Assembly (NCBI GenBank): GCA_900468625.1
Contig: UBUL01000020.1
Coordinates: 62,001-126,000 of the forward strand
Reading direction: 5' to 3'
DNA: 64,000 nucleotides
Origin: Hyphomicrobiales bacterium
Lineage (GTDB): Bacteria; Pseudomonadota; Alphaproteobacteria; Rhizobiales; Rhizobiaceae
This document shows positions 1-8,583 of the stretch, in pieces; within the stretch, counting starts at the first letter, position 1, and every line of letters starts with the position of its first letter. The translations under genes were made by a program, and so were the position numbers. Below the pieces are notes generated by a model that had not been told where the DNA came from, searched no databases, and saw nothing but the letters and a program-made list of their open reading frames with translations.

Positions 1-826
1 ATTCGGCTTCTACCTGGTTCTTGACCTCGGAAATCTCGACGAAATGACGTCCAATGATCGCCATCGAGGTGGAGGTGACGACCGCATAAAGAACCGCGGT
101 AACGACGAGAAAGCCGGGAATTGTGAAGACCGAGCCTGCGATCTGGAACGACAGCGCGCCGCCGATCGTCCACAGCACCACGATGAAGGTCGATGCCGAC
201 ACAAACGCCGCAATGACGCCGGCAAGGAAATCTACGGGGGATTCGGTCGCGATCCGCAAATCCTCGGAGAGACGGGCCTCAGGGTTCTTGTGGCCTTCGC
301 CGCCGATCAGATTCAACTGGTAGTAGCGGCCGTTGGCGAGCCAGCGCGCGATGAGTGCGGTCGTCAGCCAGGAACGCCATCGTCTCTGGATCATCATGCG
401 AATGTAGACTTGTGATGTCACAAGGGCGACGCTTGCGAGCACGAGCGGCGGAAACACCAAGCTCAGGAAATAGACGGTATGGGCATTGCGTTGCTCGATG
501 GCGTCAAAAATAGCGCGGTTCCAGATATTTATCCCATACTGGACGCAGACATTCAGGCCGATCAGCGCAAGCAGTCCGATCGTGCACGGCCACGCAAAAC
601 CGTCTCCGCGGCCGCTCCAATAACCGCGTGCGCTGATCCAGAAACGTGTAAGTAGGTAACCCTTGCGTGCCTTTTCGGCCTCCTCAGGCGTTAGATTCGG
701 ATCGAGTTCAATGATCTTTGGAGGAAGCCCGGCTTCGACAATCGGGAGCTTCTCTTGGTGCGACCCCTCAGGTCCAGGCGACTTGGCGCGGTCGACCGAT
801 TTCGGATTGGATTTAGCGTCGGTCAT
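1..826 (-). CDS. SbmA/YddA-like ABC transporter, membrane-ATPase fusion (3' part outside window)
   Basis: The reading frame is open from the ATG at 826 to the window edge, so only about the first 275 residues are visible. A hydrophilic N-terminal arm of about 70 residues precedes several membrane segments. The stretch WNRAIFDAIEQRN followed by RRWRSWLT and NGRYYQLNLIGG is typical of the ABC_membrane_2 (SbmA/BacA/YddA) family, which moves peptides, vitamin B12-like or fatty acyl compounds across the inner membrane. In the YddA branch an ATPase domain follows the membrane domain; that part would lie left of base 1 and is not seen. No EcfG-type promoter was found upstream. The family is fairly sure, the substrate unknown. 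Confidence 0.8.
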   Translation of the reverse strand, partial: MTDAKSNPKSVDRAKSPGPEGSHQEKLPIVEAGLPPKIIELDPNLTPEEAEKARKGYLLTRFWISARGYWSGRGDGFAWPCTIGLLALIGLNVCVQYGINIWNRAIFDAIEQRNAHTVYFLSLVFPPLVLASVALVTSQVYIRMMIQRRWRSWLTTALIARWLANGRYYQLNLIGGEGHKNPEARLSEDLRIATESPVDFLAGVIAAFVSASTFIVVLWTIGGALSFQIAGSVFTIPGFLVVTAVLYAVVTSTSMAIIGRHFVEISEVKNQVEAE

Positions 827-986
827 AAGCACGACAACGACCTATAATTCAAAAAGTTTCACGATGTGAACCTTGCCTATGGAAGACCGTCGTTGAGAGG
901 GTGAAGCAATCGGATCGCGCGCGTTTGCCTCGTATCGGCCGCGAGCTATCGCGCTGATTGACGATACGTTGATCCGATGACCTCAG

Positions 987-1011
987 GGAACCGTCCATCG
1001 CAAATGACGTT
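987..1011 (+). promoter_or_regulatory. EcfG (RpoE2)-type general stress promoter of the Rmf-like gene
   Basis: GGAAC at 987-991, a 17-base spacer, and GTT at 1009-1011 (preceded by C) match the alphaproteobacterial general-stress sigma consensus. The site ends 22 bases before the ATG at 1034, and the Shine-Dalgarno GGAGG lies between them, so the leader would be very short. It also rules out the longer open frame beginning at 977. Confidence 0.7.
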
Positions 1012-1033
1012 TTACTGTCAGGAGGAATTCATT

Positions 1034-1294
1034 ATGTGTCCGCAGAAGCCGATCATCGCCTCAGTCTTCGCACCCGCGCTTGGACTACCCAATCCCATAC
1101 AATACTACCCTGAACACTCACCTCGTCTTCCAGCCTCAGAGAGCGAAAAGGAAGCGTATGAACAGGGTGTGAAGGCTGGAAAATGCGAAGCTGAGAACAG
1201 AAAGAACCCCTATCCTGACAACAGCGAACAAGCCAAGGCCTATGAGCATGGCTACCTTGATGGTCAAAAAATCGGGTTCGAGACTATATCGTGA
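1034..1294 (+). CDS. Rmf-like small protein (ribosome modulation factor family)
   Basis: An 86-residue protein. The ATG at 1034 is chosen because GGAGG sits 8 bases upstream and a stress promoter lies directly before it. The C-terminal half holds the paired pattern AYEQGVKAG ... NPYPD ... AYEHGYLDGQ, which resembles the Rmf/CrpP fold (G-x2-AG ... NPY ... GW/GYxxG). E. coli Rmf dimerises and hibernates 70S ribosomes; a ribosome-binding role here is inference only. The N-terminal 35 residues are a proline-rich arm not found in E. coli Rmf. Stress control fits a hibernation factor. Family assignment is moderate because it rests on a short pattern. Confidence 0.6.
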   Translation: MCPQKPIIASVFAPALGLPNPIQYYPEHSPRLPASESEKEAYEQGVKAGKCEAENRKNPYPDNSEQAKAYEHGYLDGQKIGFETIS

Positions 1295-1453
1295 CCACCG
1301 ATGATCGCAGGCGCTGGTGAGCTTCGGCATTTCTAGCGACGAGCCAAAGGATTCGCCTTCCCGTTACCGGCTTCACTACCCTTGATCCTTGGATGATGGT
1401 GGGAAAGATAAAAGGTGCACGGCAGGTAGTTGTTTCGGGGTTTCGGATATTGG

Positions 1454-1476
1454 CCCGCCGAAATCAGATCGGCGGG
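1454..1476 (-). terminator. stem-loop downstream of katE
   Basis: CCCGCCGA and TCGGCGGG form perfect 8-base arms around a 7-base loop, 71 bases past the katE stop. There is no clear T run, so it may stabilise the transcript end rather than terminate by itself. Apart from this hairpin, 1295-1546 shows nothing I can name. Confidence 0.4.
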
Positions 1477-1546
1477 CGACGCGATGATCGGTGGACACCG
1501 CTGGTCACCAATGGAGGCAGTTGGCGACGGCAAAAGAGATTGCCTA

Positions 1547-3640
1547 TCAGGCGAGCATGCGGATAGTGGGCTCGCGGTCCCAATAGCGCTTGGGCGCAGC
1601 ACCCAGGAAGGAGCCGAGATCGACGACACCGGCATCGGGTCGGATGCCTGCCTTGTCGAGCAGCACCTTGGCTGCCGCGTCATGGCCGATCGCCTTCAGG
1701 TGCCCAAATGCGTCCATCACCCATTGTACCGCTGTTCCGTCGTTAAGCAGCGAGGTTGCACCCTCCTTCGAGAGGATGACGGCAACCGCATCGAAAAGCT
1801 GTGACGGCGAACCAAGGAGCTGTCCGTCGGCCCTAATCGTATTGCCGTCAGAAAGCTTCGTTTCCCCGACTTTCGGGGCCACGATGAAGGGTCTTGCCTT
1901 GGCGCCGTTCACGGCGCCGACGAGATCGGAGATCGCCTTGGCATCGCTTCCACCTGCGATCAGGATGCCGATCTGCCGTCCTTCCAGCGTCTCCTTCATG
2001 TTTTTCTGAATGGAAAGGGCGGCGGAAGCGTCGAGATCGATCGGTTCGCGTGCCGGCGAATTCTTGGCTGGCCCGACAAGCCCCAGCCCGGCGGCGACCC
2101 GATCGGCAAGTCCGGCATCGACATTGACGAGGTTTCCGACCATGCGCGGCGGCACATGCTGCAATTGTACTTTCGACAATTCGAAGACGAAGGCGGATGC
2201 GATATGAGCCTGTTCCGACGGCGTTTGGGATTTCCAGAAGAGACGCGCCTGGCTGTAGTGATCGGCGAAGAGTTCGCCGCGCATGCGCAGCTTGTCGCCC
2301 TGTTCGCCGTCGCCAGCCTGATGCTCATAGGTGTTAAAACCTGTCGCCGGGCATTCGCGCGGGCCGCCGATTTCGCCGTTCTCGCCGAGGCTGTTCGGCT
2401 CGTAATTGGCGCGGCCCTTCGGCACCTGCATTTGCATTTGCCCGTCGCGCTGGAAATTCATGACGGGGCATTTGGGCGCGTTGATCGGCAATTGATGGAA
2501 GTTTGCGGTTCCCAGACGGGATTTCTGAGTATCAAGGTAGCTGAAAAGCCGCCCCTGCAGCAGGGGGTCGTTGGTGAAATCGACGCCTGGCACGATGTTG
2601 GCTGGGCAGAATGCCACCTGTTCGGTCTCGGCAAAGAAATTGTCCGGATTGCGATCAAGGACGAGGCGCCCGACCATCCTCAGCGGCAGAACTTCTTCGG
2701 GAATGATCTTGGTGGGATCCAGAATATCGTAGGGCAGGCTTTCGGCGAAAGCATCGTCGAAAAGCTGGAGGCCCAATTCCCATTCCGGAAAATGCCCGGC
2801 CGCGATCGCCTCGAAAAGATCACGGCGATGGTAGTCGTTGTCGGCCGCCTGCAGCTTCAGCGCCTCATCCCAGACCAGCGATTGAATGCCGAGTTTCGGC
2901 CTCCAGTGAAACTTTACAAATGTCGATTTGCCCGTATCGCTGACGAAGCGAAAGGTGTGAACGCCAAAACCCTGCATCATGCGAAAAGATCGGGGAATGG
3001 CGCGATCCGACATCGCCCACATCAACATATGTGTGGATTCCGGCATCAGCGATGCCCAGTCCCAGAAGGTGTCATGAGCCGTGGCCGCTTGCGGATAGGC
3101 TCGATCCGCCTCCATTTTGACGGCATGCACAAGATCGGGGAATTTCATCGCATCCTGGATGAAGAAGACGGGGATGTTATTGCCGACCAGGTCCCAATTG
3201 CCCTGCTTCGTATAGAACTTCACCGCGAAGCCGCGCACGTCGCGCGGCGTATCCACCGAGCCTGCACCGCCGGCGACCGTCGAAAAGCGGACGAAGACCG
3301 GCGTCTTTTCACCCTTGCGCTGAAAGAGATCGGCGCTGGTTACATCGGACAGCGATTCATAGAGCTCGAAGAAGCCGTGCGCGGCCGAACCTCGCGCGTG
3401 CACGATCCGTTCGGGAATGCGCTCGTGGTCGAAATGGAAAATCTTTTCACGCAGGACGAAATCTTCAAGCAGCGTCGGGCCGCGTAGGCCGGACTTTAGG
3501 CTGTTCTGATTGTCCGACACCCGGATGCCCTGATTGGTGGTCAGATGGTCCGCGCCGTCATGAGGACCGTTTTCGGGAATGTGCTGGTGTGTCTCACCGC
3601 CGCTACCGCGCGAAGTTTCGAAGCGCCTTTCCGTTGCCAT
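1547..3640 (-). CDS. katE: large-subunit catalase (clade II, HPII type)
   Basis: A 697-residue heme catalase that dismutates hydrogen peroxide to water and oxygen. Visible signatures are the active-site His81 in IVHARGSAAHG, the Asn motif LVGNNIPVFF near 154, and the heme-ligand Tyr368 in RLFSYLDTQ. The length and the extra C-terminal domain (about 550-697, GRQIGILIAGG, flavodoxin/class I amidotransferase-like) place it with HPII-type enzymes rather than the 480-residue small catalases. The start has AGGAGG 8 bases upstream. An EcfG-type promoter lies 35 bases before the start codon, so induction by the general stress response, as for rhizobial stationary-phase catalase, is likely. A 443-codon open frame on the other strand is a shadow. 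Confidence 0.97.
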   Translation of the reverse strand: MATERRFETSRGSGGETHQHIPENGPHDGADHLTTNQGIRVSDNQNSLKSGLRGPTLLEDFVLREKIFHFDHERIPERIVHARGSAAHGFFELYESLSDVTSADLFQRKGEKTPVFVRFSTVAGGAGSVDTPRDVRGFAVKFYTKQGNWDLVGNNIPVFFIQDAMKFPDLVHAVKMEADRAYPQAATAHDTFWDWASLMPESTHMLMWAMSDRAIPRSFRMMQGFGVHTFRFVSDTGKSTFVKFHWRPKLGIQSLVWDEALKLQAADNDYHRRDLFEAIAAGHFPEWELGLQLFDDAFAESLPYDILDPTKIIPEEVLPLRMVGRLVLDRNPDNFFAETEQVAFCPANIVPGVDFTNDPLLQGRLFSYLDTQKSRLGTANFHQLPINAPKCPVMNFQRDGQMQMQVPKGRANYEPNSLGENGEIGGPRECPATGFNTYEHQAGDGEQGDKLRMRGELFADHYSQARLFWKSQTPSEQAHIASAFVFELSKVQLQHVPPRMVGNLVNVDAGLADRVAAGLGLVGPAKNSPAREPIDLDASAALSIQKNMKETLEGRQIGILIAGGSDAKAISDLVGAVNGAKARPFIVAPKVGETKLSDGNTIRADGQLLGSPSQLFDAVAVILSKEGATSLLNDGTAVQWVMDAFGHLKAIGHDAAAKVLLDKAGIRPDAGVVDLGSFLGAAPKRYWDREPTIRMLA

Positions 3641-3674
3641 GATATCCTCCTTCTGCCGCCGGAACAGCTGATCG

Positions 3675-3699
3675 AACCTCTCTCGGCCCGTAATGTTCC
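3675..3699 (-). promoter_or_regulatory. EcfG (RpoE2)-type promoter of katE
   Basis: Read on the minus strand, GGAAC (3699-3695), 17 bases, then GTT (3677-3675). It lies 35 bases upstream of the katE ATG and inside the 88-base gap between katE and the DUF296 gene, so katE has its own stress promoter. Confidence 0.72.
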
Positions 3700-3728
3700 T
3701 GCTGTCTGGAGGTTGAAGACCGGCAAAC

Positions 3729-4166
3729 TCAAAGCTCGATCAATGCGATCCCGAGATCGCTTTGATATCGACGATGCAGCTCTACCGGCGTTTCGACGAT
3801 GGTTGCTTCCAAGGTCGGATGCACGATACCTTCCAGGAAGTGACCGCCGCGCGTGGAGCCGTCCTCGAGGCCTAAGACAGCATGAAGATGGAGGCTTGCC
3901 TTGCCGTCGTCACCTGTCGCAATGTCACCGATCAGGCTCAGCACCTCACATTGTTCGGCAATAGGGATCTTGCGGTAGGTGCGCTTGCTAAAATCGAACC
4001 AGCCGACGGTCGCTCGTTCGAATGCGCCGATTGCGGTGATCGAGGCGGCATTGAGACGCTGGTCCGTGGCGAAGCGGGCCAGCGTGGAGAACGCCTCTTC
4101 ATTCGCATCGAGCACGACGACGTAGGTCTTGAGGCCGTTCCGCAGGTCAACTTTCTTGAAGTTCAT
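3729..4166 (-). CDS. PPC/DUF296 domain protein
   Basis: A 145-residue single-domain protein of the PPC (plants and prokaryotes conserved, DUF296) family. The family's metal-site pattern is present: HLHAVLG with His93 and His95, and His109 in GGHF. In plants this domain is attached to AT-hook DNA-binding proteins; stand-alone bacterial members form trimers of unclear function. The ATG at 4166 follows GGGAGACGAG, and the gene starts 16 bases after the upstream dehydrogenase stops, so the two are probably cotranscribed. The longer frame to 4349 overlaps that dehydrogenase and is not used. Confidence 0.85.
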   Translation of the reverse strand: MNFKKVDLRNGLKTYVVVLDANEEAFSTLARFATDQRLNAASITAIGAFERATVGWFDFSKRTYRKIPIAEQCEVLSLIGDIATGDDGKASLHLHAVLGLEDGSTRGGHFLEGIVHPTLEATIVETPVELHRRYQSDLGIALIEL

Positions 4167-4182
4167 CGCGCTCGTCTCCCAT

Positions 4183-4953
4183 TCAATCCTGTGCCGGCTG
4201 GCCGTTGGAGGCGGACACGCCGCCATCGACGGCAATGTTGGCGCCGGTGACGAAGCTTGCGTCGTCACTTGCCAGAAAGGCGATGACAGCCGCAACCTCT
4301 TCCGGCTCGCAGACCTGGCCGAGCGGGATACGTTCCTTGAACTTGGCAACGAGGGCTTCGTCCTTGAGCATATCCTGTGTCATACCGGTCCGCGTGAGGC
4401 TAGGACATACGGCGTTGACGCGAATTCCCTTTCGGCCGAGATCGAGCGCCAGGGCCAGGGCACGGGTCAGGTTGACGATGCCACCCTTAGCGGCGTTGTA
4501 TGGACTCATGCCCCAATCGCCGCCGGTGCCGGAGACAGAAGCGGTGTTGTTGATCGACCCTTTGGTCTTTTCAAGATGTGGGATGGCCGCGCGACAACCG
4601 AAGAATACGGCGTCCAGGTCGTTGGCGATGACGGCATGCCATCGTTCATCTGAGATGTCGGTGGGCTCGCCACCCTCATGAATGCCCGCATTGTTGACGA
4701 TCACATCAAGGCGACCGAACCGCTCCACCACTGCCGAAACCATCGCGGCGACCGCCGAAGATGCCGATACATCCACCACCTGCTTGAGGCTGCGTTCGGC
4801 TGGCAGATCTGCAACGACTTTTTCCAGCGCTTCGGTACGGCGATCGACGAGGGCGACATTAGCGCTTTCCTTGGAAAACCGTCGCGCCGTCGCTTCTCCC
4901 ATTCCCGATGCCGCGCCCGTCACGATGACGACCTTTTCCTCGAAGCGCTGCAT
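4183..4953 (-). CDS. short-chain dehydrogenase/reductase (SDR), classical type
   Basis: A 256-residue NAD(P)-dependent oxidoreductase. It has the nucleotide-binding TGAASGMG (12-19), NNAG (87-90), and the catalytic set Asn111, Ser139, Tyr152 and Lys156 (YNAAK). Asp37 after the second beta strand (ALVDRR) suggests NAD(H) over NADP(H). AAAGGACA precedes the ATG. It is first in a probable operon with the DUF296 gene and is divergent from a second SDR, sharing a symmetric stress promoter region. The closest named group is 3-oxoacyl-ACP reductase/glucose dehydrogenase-like; the substrate cannot be told. Confidence 0.93.
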   Translation of the reverse strand: MQRFEEKVVIVTGAASGMGEATARRFSKESANVALVDRRTEALEKVVADLPAERSLKQVVDVSASSAVAAMVSAVVERFGRLDVIVNNAGIHEGGEPTDISDERWHAVIANDLDAVFFGCRAAIPHLEKTKGSINNTASVSGTGGDWGMSPYNAAKGGIVNLTRALALALDLGRKGIRVNAVCPSLTRTGMTQDMLKDEALVAKFKERIPLGQVCEPEEVAAVIAFLASDDASFVTGANIAVDGGVSASNGQPAQD

Positions 4954-5009
4954 CGGACTGTCCTTTCAAAATCAGTGAAACGGGATTTCTCGAAACTCGG
5001 CTTTCGACA

Positions 5010-5036
5010 GGAACCGTTACCGGACATGAATGTTCC
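5010..5036. promoter_or_regulatory. symmetric, potentially bidirectional EcfG-type promoter
   Basis: On the plus strand: GGAAC (5010-5014), 17 bases, GTT (5032-5034). On the minus strand: GGAAC (5036-5032), 17 bases, GTT (5014-5012). Both strands match the general-stress sigma consensus with the same spacing, because the -35 of each strand overlaps the -10 of the other. It lies between the divergent SDR genes starting at 4953 and 5128. Confidence 0.72.
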
Positions 5037-5127
5037 GGGACGGATCCCGCAGATAGCGTGTCATTGATGGAACCGAAAGCGCGGCAGAGGGTTTGGATGG
5101 GACTGCAACCATTGCCGGAAGAAAGTC

Positions 5128-5982
5128 ATGACATATCCGAGACCGCCATTTTCGCCGCAGCAACAGCCCATGCCGGGCTATACCGCTGCCATGCATCCTG
5201 CACCCGATCATGGAGAGAGGACCTATCGCGGATCGGGAAAGCTTGACGGCAAAAGGGCTGTCATCACCGGTGGCGACAGCGGCATTGGCCGCGCGGTCGC
5301 GATCGCCTTTGCCCGCGAGGGCGCCGATGTTCTGATCGCCTATCTAAATGAAAATGACGATGCTTACGAAACCAAGAAATGGGTTGAGGAGGCCGGCCGC
5401 AAGGCGGTACTGATGGCCGGCGATATTCAGGATCCCAAACATTGTCGAGAGCTTATCGACAAGGCTGTCGCCGAACTCGGAGGGATCGATATTCTTGTTA
5501 ACAATGCTGCGCATCAAGAGAGCTTTCAGGATATCGGCGATATCACTGACGAGGAGTGGGAATTGACCTTCAGGGTCAATATCCATGCCATGTTCTATCT
5601 GACCAAGGCGGCAGTGCCGCACATGAAGCCGGGTAGCGCCATCATCAATACAGCGTCCATCAATTCCGATACTCCAAACCCGACTTTGCTCGCCTATGCC
5701 ACCACCAAAGGGGCCATTCAGAATTTTACCGCCGGGCTGGCGCAATTGCTTGCGGAAAAGGATATTCGCGCCAACGCCGTCGCCCCTGGACCTATCTGGA
5801 CTCCATTGATCCCTTCTACGATGACGTCAGAGGCAGTCGAGAATTTTGGAAAGCAGGTGCCGATGAAGAGACCGGGTCAGCCGGCTGAACTAGCGACGGC
5901 CTATGTCATGCTCGCCGATCCACTTTCCAGCTATGTTTCCGGCACAACTATCGCCGTTACCGGAGGCAAGCCTCTCCTTTGA
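5128..5982 (+). CDS. SDR family oxidoreductase, general-stress-protein-39/YghA type
   Basis: A 284-residue short-chain dehydrogenase with a 40-residue proline-rich N-terminal arm (PRPPFSPQQQPMPGY) typical of the Gsp39/YghA/YhdF group. Motifs are TGGDSGIG (47-54), NNAA (125-128), Asn151, Ser177, Tyr190 and Lys194, and a C-terminal VSGTTIAVTGG. This group is often stress-induced in bacteria, and a GGAAC-N17-GTT promoter lies about 95 bases upstream. The start follows GGAAGAAAGTC. Probably NADP(H)-dependent and cytoplasmic; the substrate is unknown. Confidence 0.93.
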   Translation: MTYPRPPFSPQQQPMPGYTAAMHPAPDHGERTYRGSGKLDGKRAVITGGDSGIGRAVAIAFAREGADVLIAYLNENDDAYETKKWVEEAGRKAVLMAGDIQDPKHCRELIDKAVAELGGIDILVNNAAHQESFQDIGDITDEEWELTFRVNIHAMFYLTKAAVPHMKPGSAIINTASINSDTPNPTLLAYATTKGAIQNFTAGLAQLLAEKDIRANAVAPGPIWTPLIPSTMTSEAVENFGKQVPMKRPGQPAELATAYVMLADPLSSYVSGTTIAVTGGKPLL

Positions 5983-6254
5983 TTTCGGCGCGAGGGAATT
6001 GTACGAAATGAACTTGGCAGCATTCCTCAGATCGTCCGTGAAAGGCCTATTCCAGCAAGAGGATCGCCATCTTGGCCGCGATCCCAAGCGGAAAGGCGGC
6101 AAGTAGGGGCGAATTGCCCCTCGTGTCGATAGCTGAGGGAGATCCTAGTGCCTCGATTCAGCTCAGGCCAGCTTGAACCGGCTGCCCAGGAAATTCCTCC
6201 TCGGGAGCTTGGTTCAGGATTCACCCCAGCCCTTCCGGTCGCAAACCTTCGCCC

Positions 6255-6279
6255 GGAACAAAACATATCGTTGAATGTT
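6255..6279 (+). promoter_or_regulatory. EcfG (RpoE2)-type promoter of the DUF2231/PQQ dehydrogenase pair
   Basis: GGAAC (6255-6259), 17 bases, GTT (6277-6279), 39 bases before the ATG at 6319. It falls inside the longer open frame starting at 6148, which argues for the later start. Confidence 0.68.
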
Positions 6280-6318
6280 TGGCAGATGCTCTCTCGCCAG
6301 GAATTTGGAGATGCCGAC

Positions 6319-6768
6319 ATGGTCGATCAGGATCTTCGGACTACGTATCCTCTTCCACACCGCCCCGTTCACTCGCTCTTCATTCCGATCCCAATGGTTT
6401 GTTTCCTCGGCACATTGGCCACAGATCTGGCCTATTGGGGAACGGCTGAAATGATGTGGGCGAATGCCTCAGCATGGCTGCTTACAGTTGGCTTACTGTT
6501 CGGTTTGCTTGCTGTAATTGCCTTGATTGTCGATGCTCTTGGCCGGCGTCTTTCTTCGATGCGAGGCCCTGTTTGGCTATATATGATCTGTAACGCTCTT
6601 ATCCTCGTCCTGTCATTCTTCAACGCTCTGGTGCACAGCCGCGATGCGTGGACTTCCGTCGTTCCGACCGGCCTTATTCTTTCATCCGTGGTGGTTTTGC
6701 TCGTCCTCTTTAGCAGCTGGATAAGGCGGTCGCGGATTTACCGCAGAGGTTCGGGAGCCGAAAGATGA
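6319..6768 (+). CDS. DUF2231-family inner membrane protein
   Basis: A 149-residue protein with four predicted membrane segments (about 19-38, 50-72, 86-105, 114-134) and the N-terminal HRPVHSLFIPIP pattern of DUF2231. The start at 6319 follows TTTGGAG and lies downstream of a stress promoter; upstream in-frame starts at 6148 or 6286 would include or touch the promoter. The stop overlaps the ATG of the sugar dehydrogenase lipoprotein by four bases (ATGA), so the two are translationally coupled. DUF2231 proteins often sit next to c-type cytochrome or PQQ dehydrogenase genes, and a role as membrane partner of the dehydrogenase is inference. Confidence 0.85.
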   Translation: MVDQDLRTTYPLPHRPVHSLFIPIPMVCFLGTLATDLAYWGTAEMMWANASAWLLTVGLLFGLLAVIALIVDALGRRLSSMRGPVWLYMICNALILVLSFFNALVHSRDAWTSVVPTGLILSSVVVLLVLFSSWIRRSRIYRRGSGAER

Positions 6769-8111
6769 ACCTCAGGATAGATAAACCGACTGTGTCATTC
6801 TCCTTTGCTGCGCTTATCTGCGGCACGATTTTCATGCTTTCTGGCTGCGATCAGAACGAACAGAATCCGAAGGATCAGGTCGGGCCAAATCCGACACTGC
6901 CGGCTCAGACACAATATCTCCTTCCGCCAATGCATGTCGCCAAGGTGGTCGGCTGGCAAAACGGTGAAAAGCCGCAGGTAGCGGAGGGGTTGCAGGTCAA
7001 GGCGCTCGCGACCGGATTGAAGCATCCGCGTTCGGTTTATGTGCTGCCGAACGGCGATGTTCTCGCCGTGGAATCCGTAGCGCCGCCTGCCGCGTCTATC
7101 AAACGTCCCAAGGACCTGATCATGGGCTGGATCGAGTCGATGGCGACATCCGCCGGCAACAACGAAGGAAGCAATCGCATAACCCTTTTGCGCGATGCCG
7201 ATGGGGACGGGGTTGCCGAAACGAAGAGCGTTTTTCTTGATCATCTCGACTCCCCTTTCGGTGTCGCTCTTGTCGGTAGCGACCTTTATGTCGCAGAGAC
7301 GGACAAGATCATGCGTTACCCGTACAAGACGGGAGAGACGAGCATCCCCGACCCGGGAACGAAACTTGTCGATTTGCCGGGCGGTCCCATCGATCACCAT
7401 TGGACCAAGAGCCTTGTGGCGAGCCCCGATGGGGCGCTGCTTTATGTTGGTGTCGGATCGAACAGCAATATCACCGAAAACGGCATACAGGCGGAAATGG
7501 ACCGCGCCTCCATCTGGGAGGTCGATAGAGCAACCGGCCGCCATCGGATCTTCGCAGACGGCTTGAGAAATCCGAATGGTCTGTCCTGGGAACCGCAGAC
7601 GCACGCTCTCTGGGCCGTTGTCAACGAGCGGGATGAACTGGGTCCCAATCTCGTGCCGGACTATATGACCTCGGTGAAGGAGGGGGGCTTTTACGGCTGG
7701 CCGTACAGCTATTTTGGCAAGAATATCGATCCGAGGGTCATGCCGCAAAGGCCAGATCTGGTTGCGAAGGCGATCGTTCCGGACTACGCACTGAGCTCGC
7801 ATGTCGCGCCCCTGGGTATGGCCTTCTATACCGGTACCAGTTTGCCGGCGGCCTATCGCGGCGGAGCCTTCGTCGGCGAGCACGGGAGCTGGAATCGCTA
7901 CCAGTTCAACGGCTACAAGGTCGTCTTCGTGCCATTCGCCGACGGTCGGCCAAAAGGCCTTCCCCAAGACGTCGTGACCGGCTTTTTGAATGGCGACAAC
8001 GAGGCCAGGGGGCGGCCGGTAGGGCTGGCGGTCGACAAAGCCGGTGCTTTGTTAATTGCCGATGACGTCGGCAACACGGTCTGGCGCGTTACCGCGGCGG
8101 CAACGCCATGA
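6765..8111 (+). CDS. PQQ-dependent sugar dehydrogenase-like lipoprotein (sorbosone dehydrogenase family)
   Basis: A 448-residue beta-propeller protein. The N-terminus is a lipoprotein signal with lipobox LSGC (lipidated Cys28), so it is anchored facing the periplasm. The body has the soluble glucose/L-sorbosone dehydrogenase pattern: repeats such as LKHPRSVYVLPNGDVLAVES, a Ca-type loop DADGDGVAE near 147, GLRNPNGLSW near 270, and GEHGSWNR near 370. Such enzymes oxidise aldoses or sorbosone with PQQ and feed electrons to the respiratory chain. The gene is coupled to the DUF2231 protein and downstream of a stress promoter. Whether the host makes PQQ is not shown here. Confidence 0.88.
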   Translation: MNLRIDKPTVSFSFAALICGTIFMLSGCDQNEQNPKDQVGPNPTLPAQTQYLLPPMHVAKVVGWQNGEKPQVAEGLQVKALATGLKHPRSVYVLPNGDVLAVESVAPPAASIKRPKDLIMGWIESMATSAGNNEGSNRITLLRDADGDGVAETKSVFLDHLDSPFGVALVGSDLYVAETDKIMRYPYKTGETSIPDPGTKLVDLPGGPIDHHWTKSLVASPDGALLYVGVGSNSNITENGIQAEMDRASIWEVDRATGRHRIFADGLRNPNGLSWEPQTHALWAVVNERDELGPNLVPDYMTSVKEGGFYGWPYSYFGKNIDPRVMPQRPDLVAKAIVPDYALSSHVAPLGMAFYTGTSLPAAYRGGAFVGEHGSWNRYQFNGYKVVFVPFADGRPKGLPQDVVTGFLNGDNEARGRPVGLAVDKAGALLIADDVGNTVWRVTAAATP

Positions 8112-8339
8112 TCCGATCATCAACGTCGTCGGAAAGGGCATGCCCGGCTCGCGGTCCGTCGCCGTTGAAGATCGTTGCCGAACGGCAATCTCCGGCCGAG
8201 TGCGGCTTGATGTGAAGAAAGATCAAGTTGTACTGAGGCCGAGCTAGTCTCGGTCGCCGTAGCGAAGATCGCTGCGACAAGTACCAGCTTCCCTGCATCT
8301 CAGTAATTTCGGTTTGAGACGCGGGGTCCGACCGACTTC

Positions 8340-8543
8340 TCAGCGGCCCTCGCGCTGCATCCTTTTGCGCATGGCTTTGCGATGTCTACTGACGGCCTGC
8401 GCCTTTTCCCGAATACGTCGCTCCGAGGGCTTTTCGTAGGCGCGCCGTTCTCTCATTTCCCGGAACAGGCCTTCGCGTTGCAGTTTTCTTTTCAGCACCT
8501 TGAGTGCCTGCTCTACATTATTGTCTCTTACCAGAACCTGCAT
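8340..8543 (-). CDS. rpsU: 30S ribosomal protein S21 (bS21), probably a paralogue
   Basis: A 67-residue basic protein whose N-terminus MQVLVRDNNVEQALKVLKRK and REMRERRAYEKPSERR are diagnostic of bS21, which helps mRNA selection on the 30S subunit. The C-terminal KAMRKRMQREGR is shorter than in many alphaproteobacterial copies. Rhizobia often carry more than one rpsU. This one sits in a stress island behind a 51-codon gene, with a 40-base gap, rather than in a housekeeping operon, which suggests a condition-specific copy. AAGGAG lies just upstream of the ATG. Confidence 0.95.
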   Translation of the reverse strand: MQVLVRDNNVEQALKVLKRKLQREGLFREMRERRAYEKPSERRIREKAQAVSRHRKAMRKRMQREGR

Positions 8544-8583
8544 CTTATTCTCCTTGCTGTTGCCAATGATAAGCGGGAGGCCG

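Noticed and set aside
977..1033. longer N-terminus for the Rmf-like protein
   Set aside because: It would include the stress promoter; GGAGG points to the ATG at 1034.
2156..3487. 443-codon open frame on the plus strand
   Set aside because: It is the antisense shadow of katE, whose active-site residues prove the minus-strand reading; no ribosome site and no family likeness.
6795..7967. 390-codon minus-strand frame
   Set aside because: Antisense to the PQQ-type dehydrogenase; composition is arginine/histidine-rich shadow sequence.
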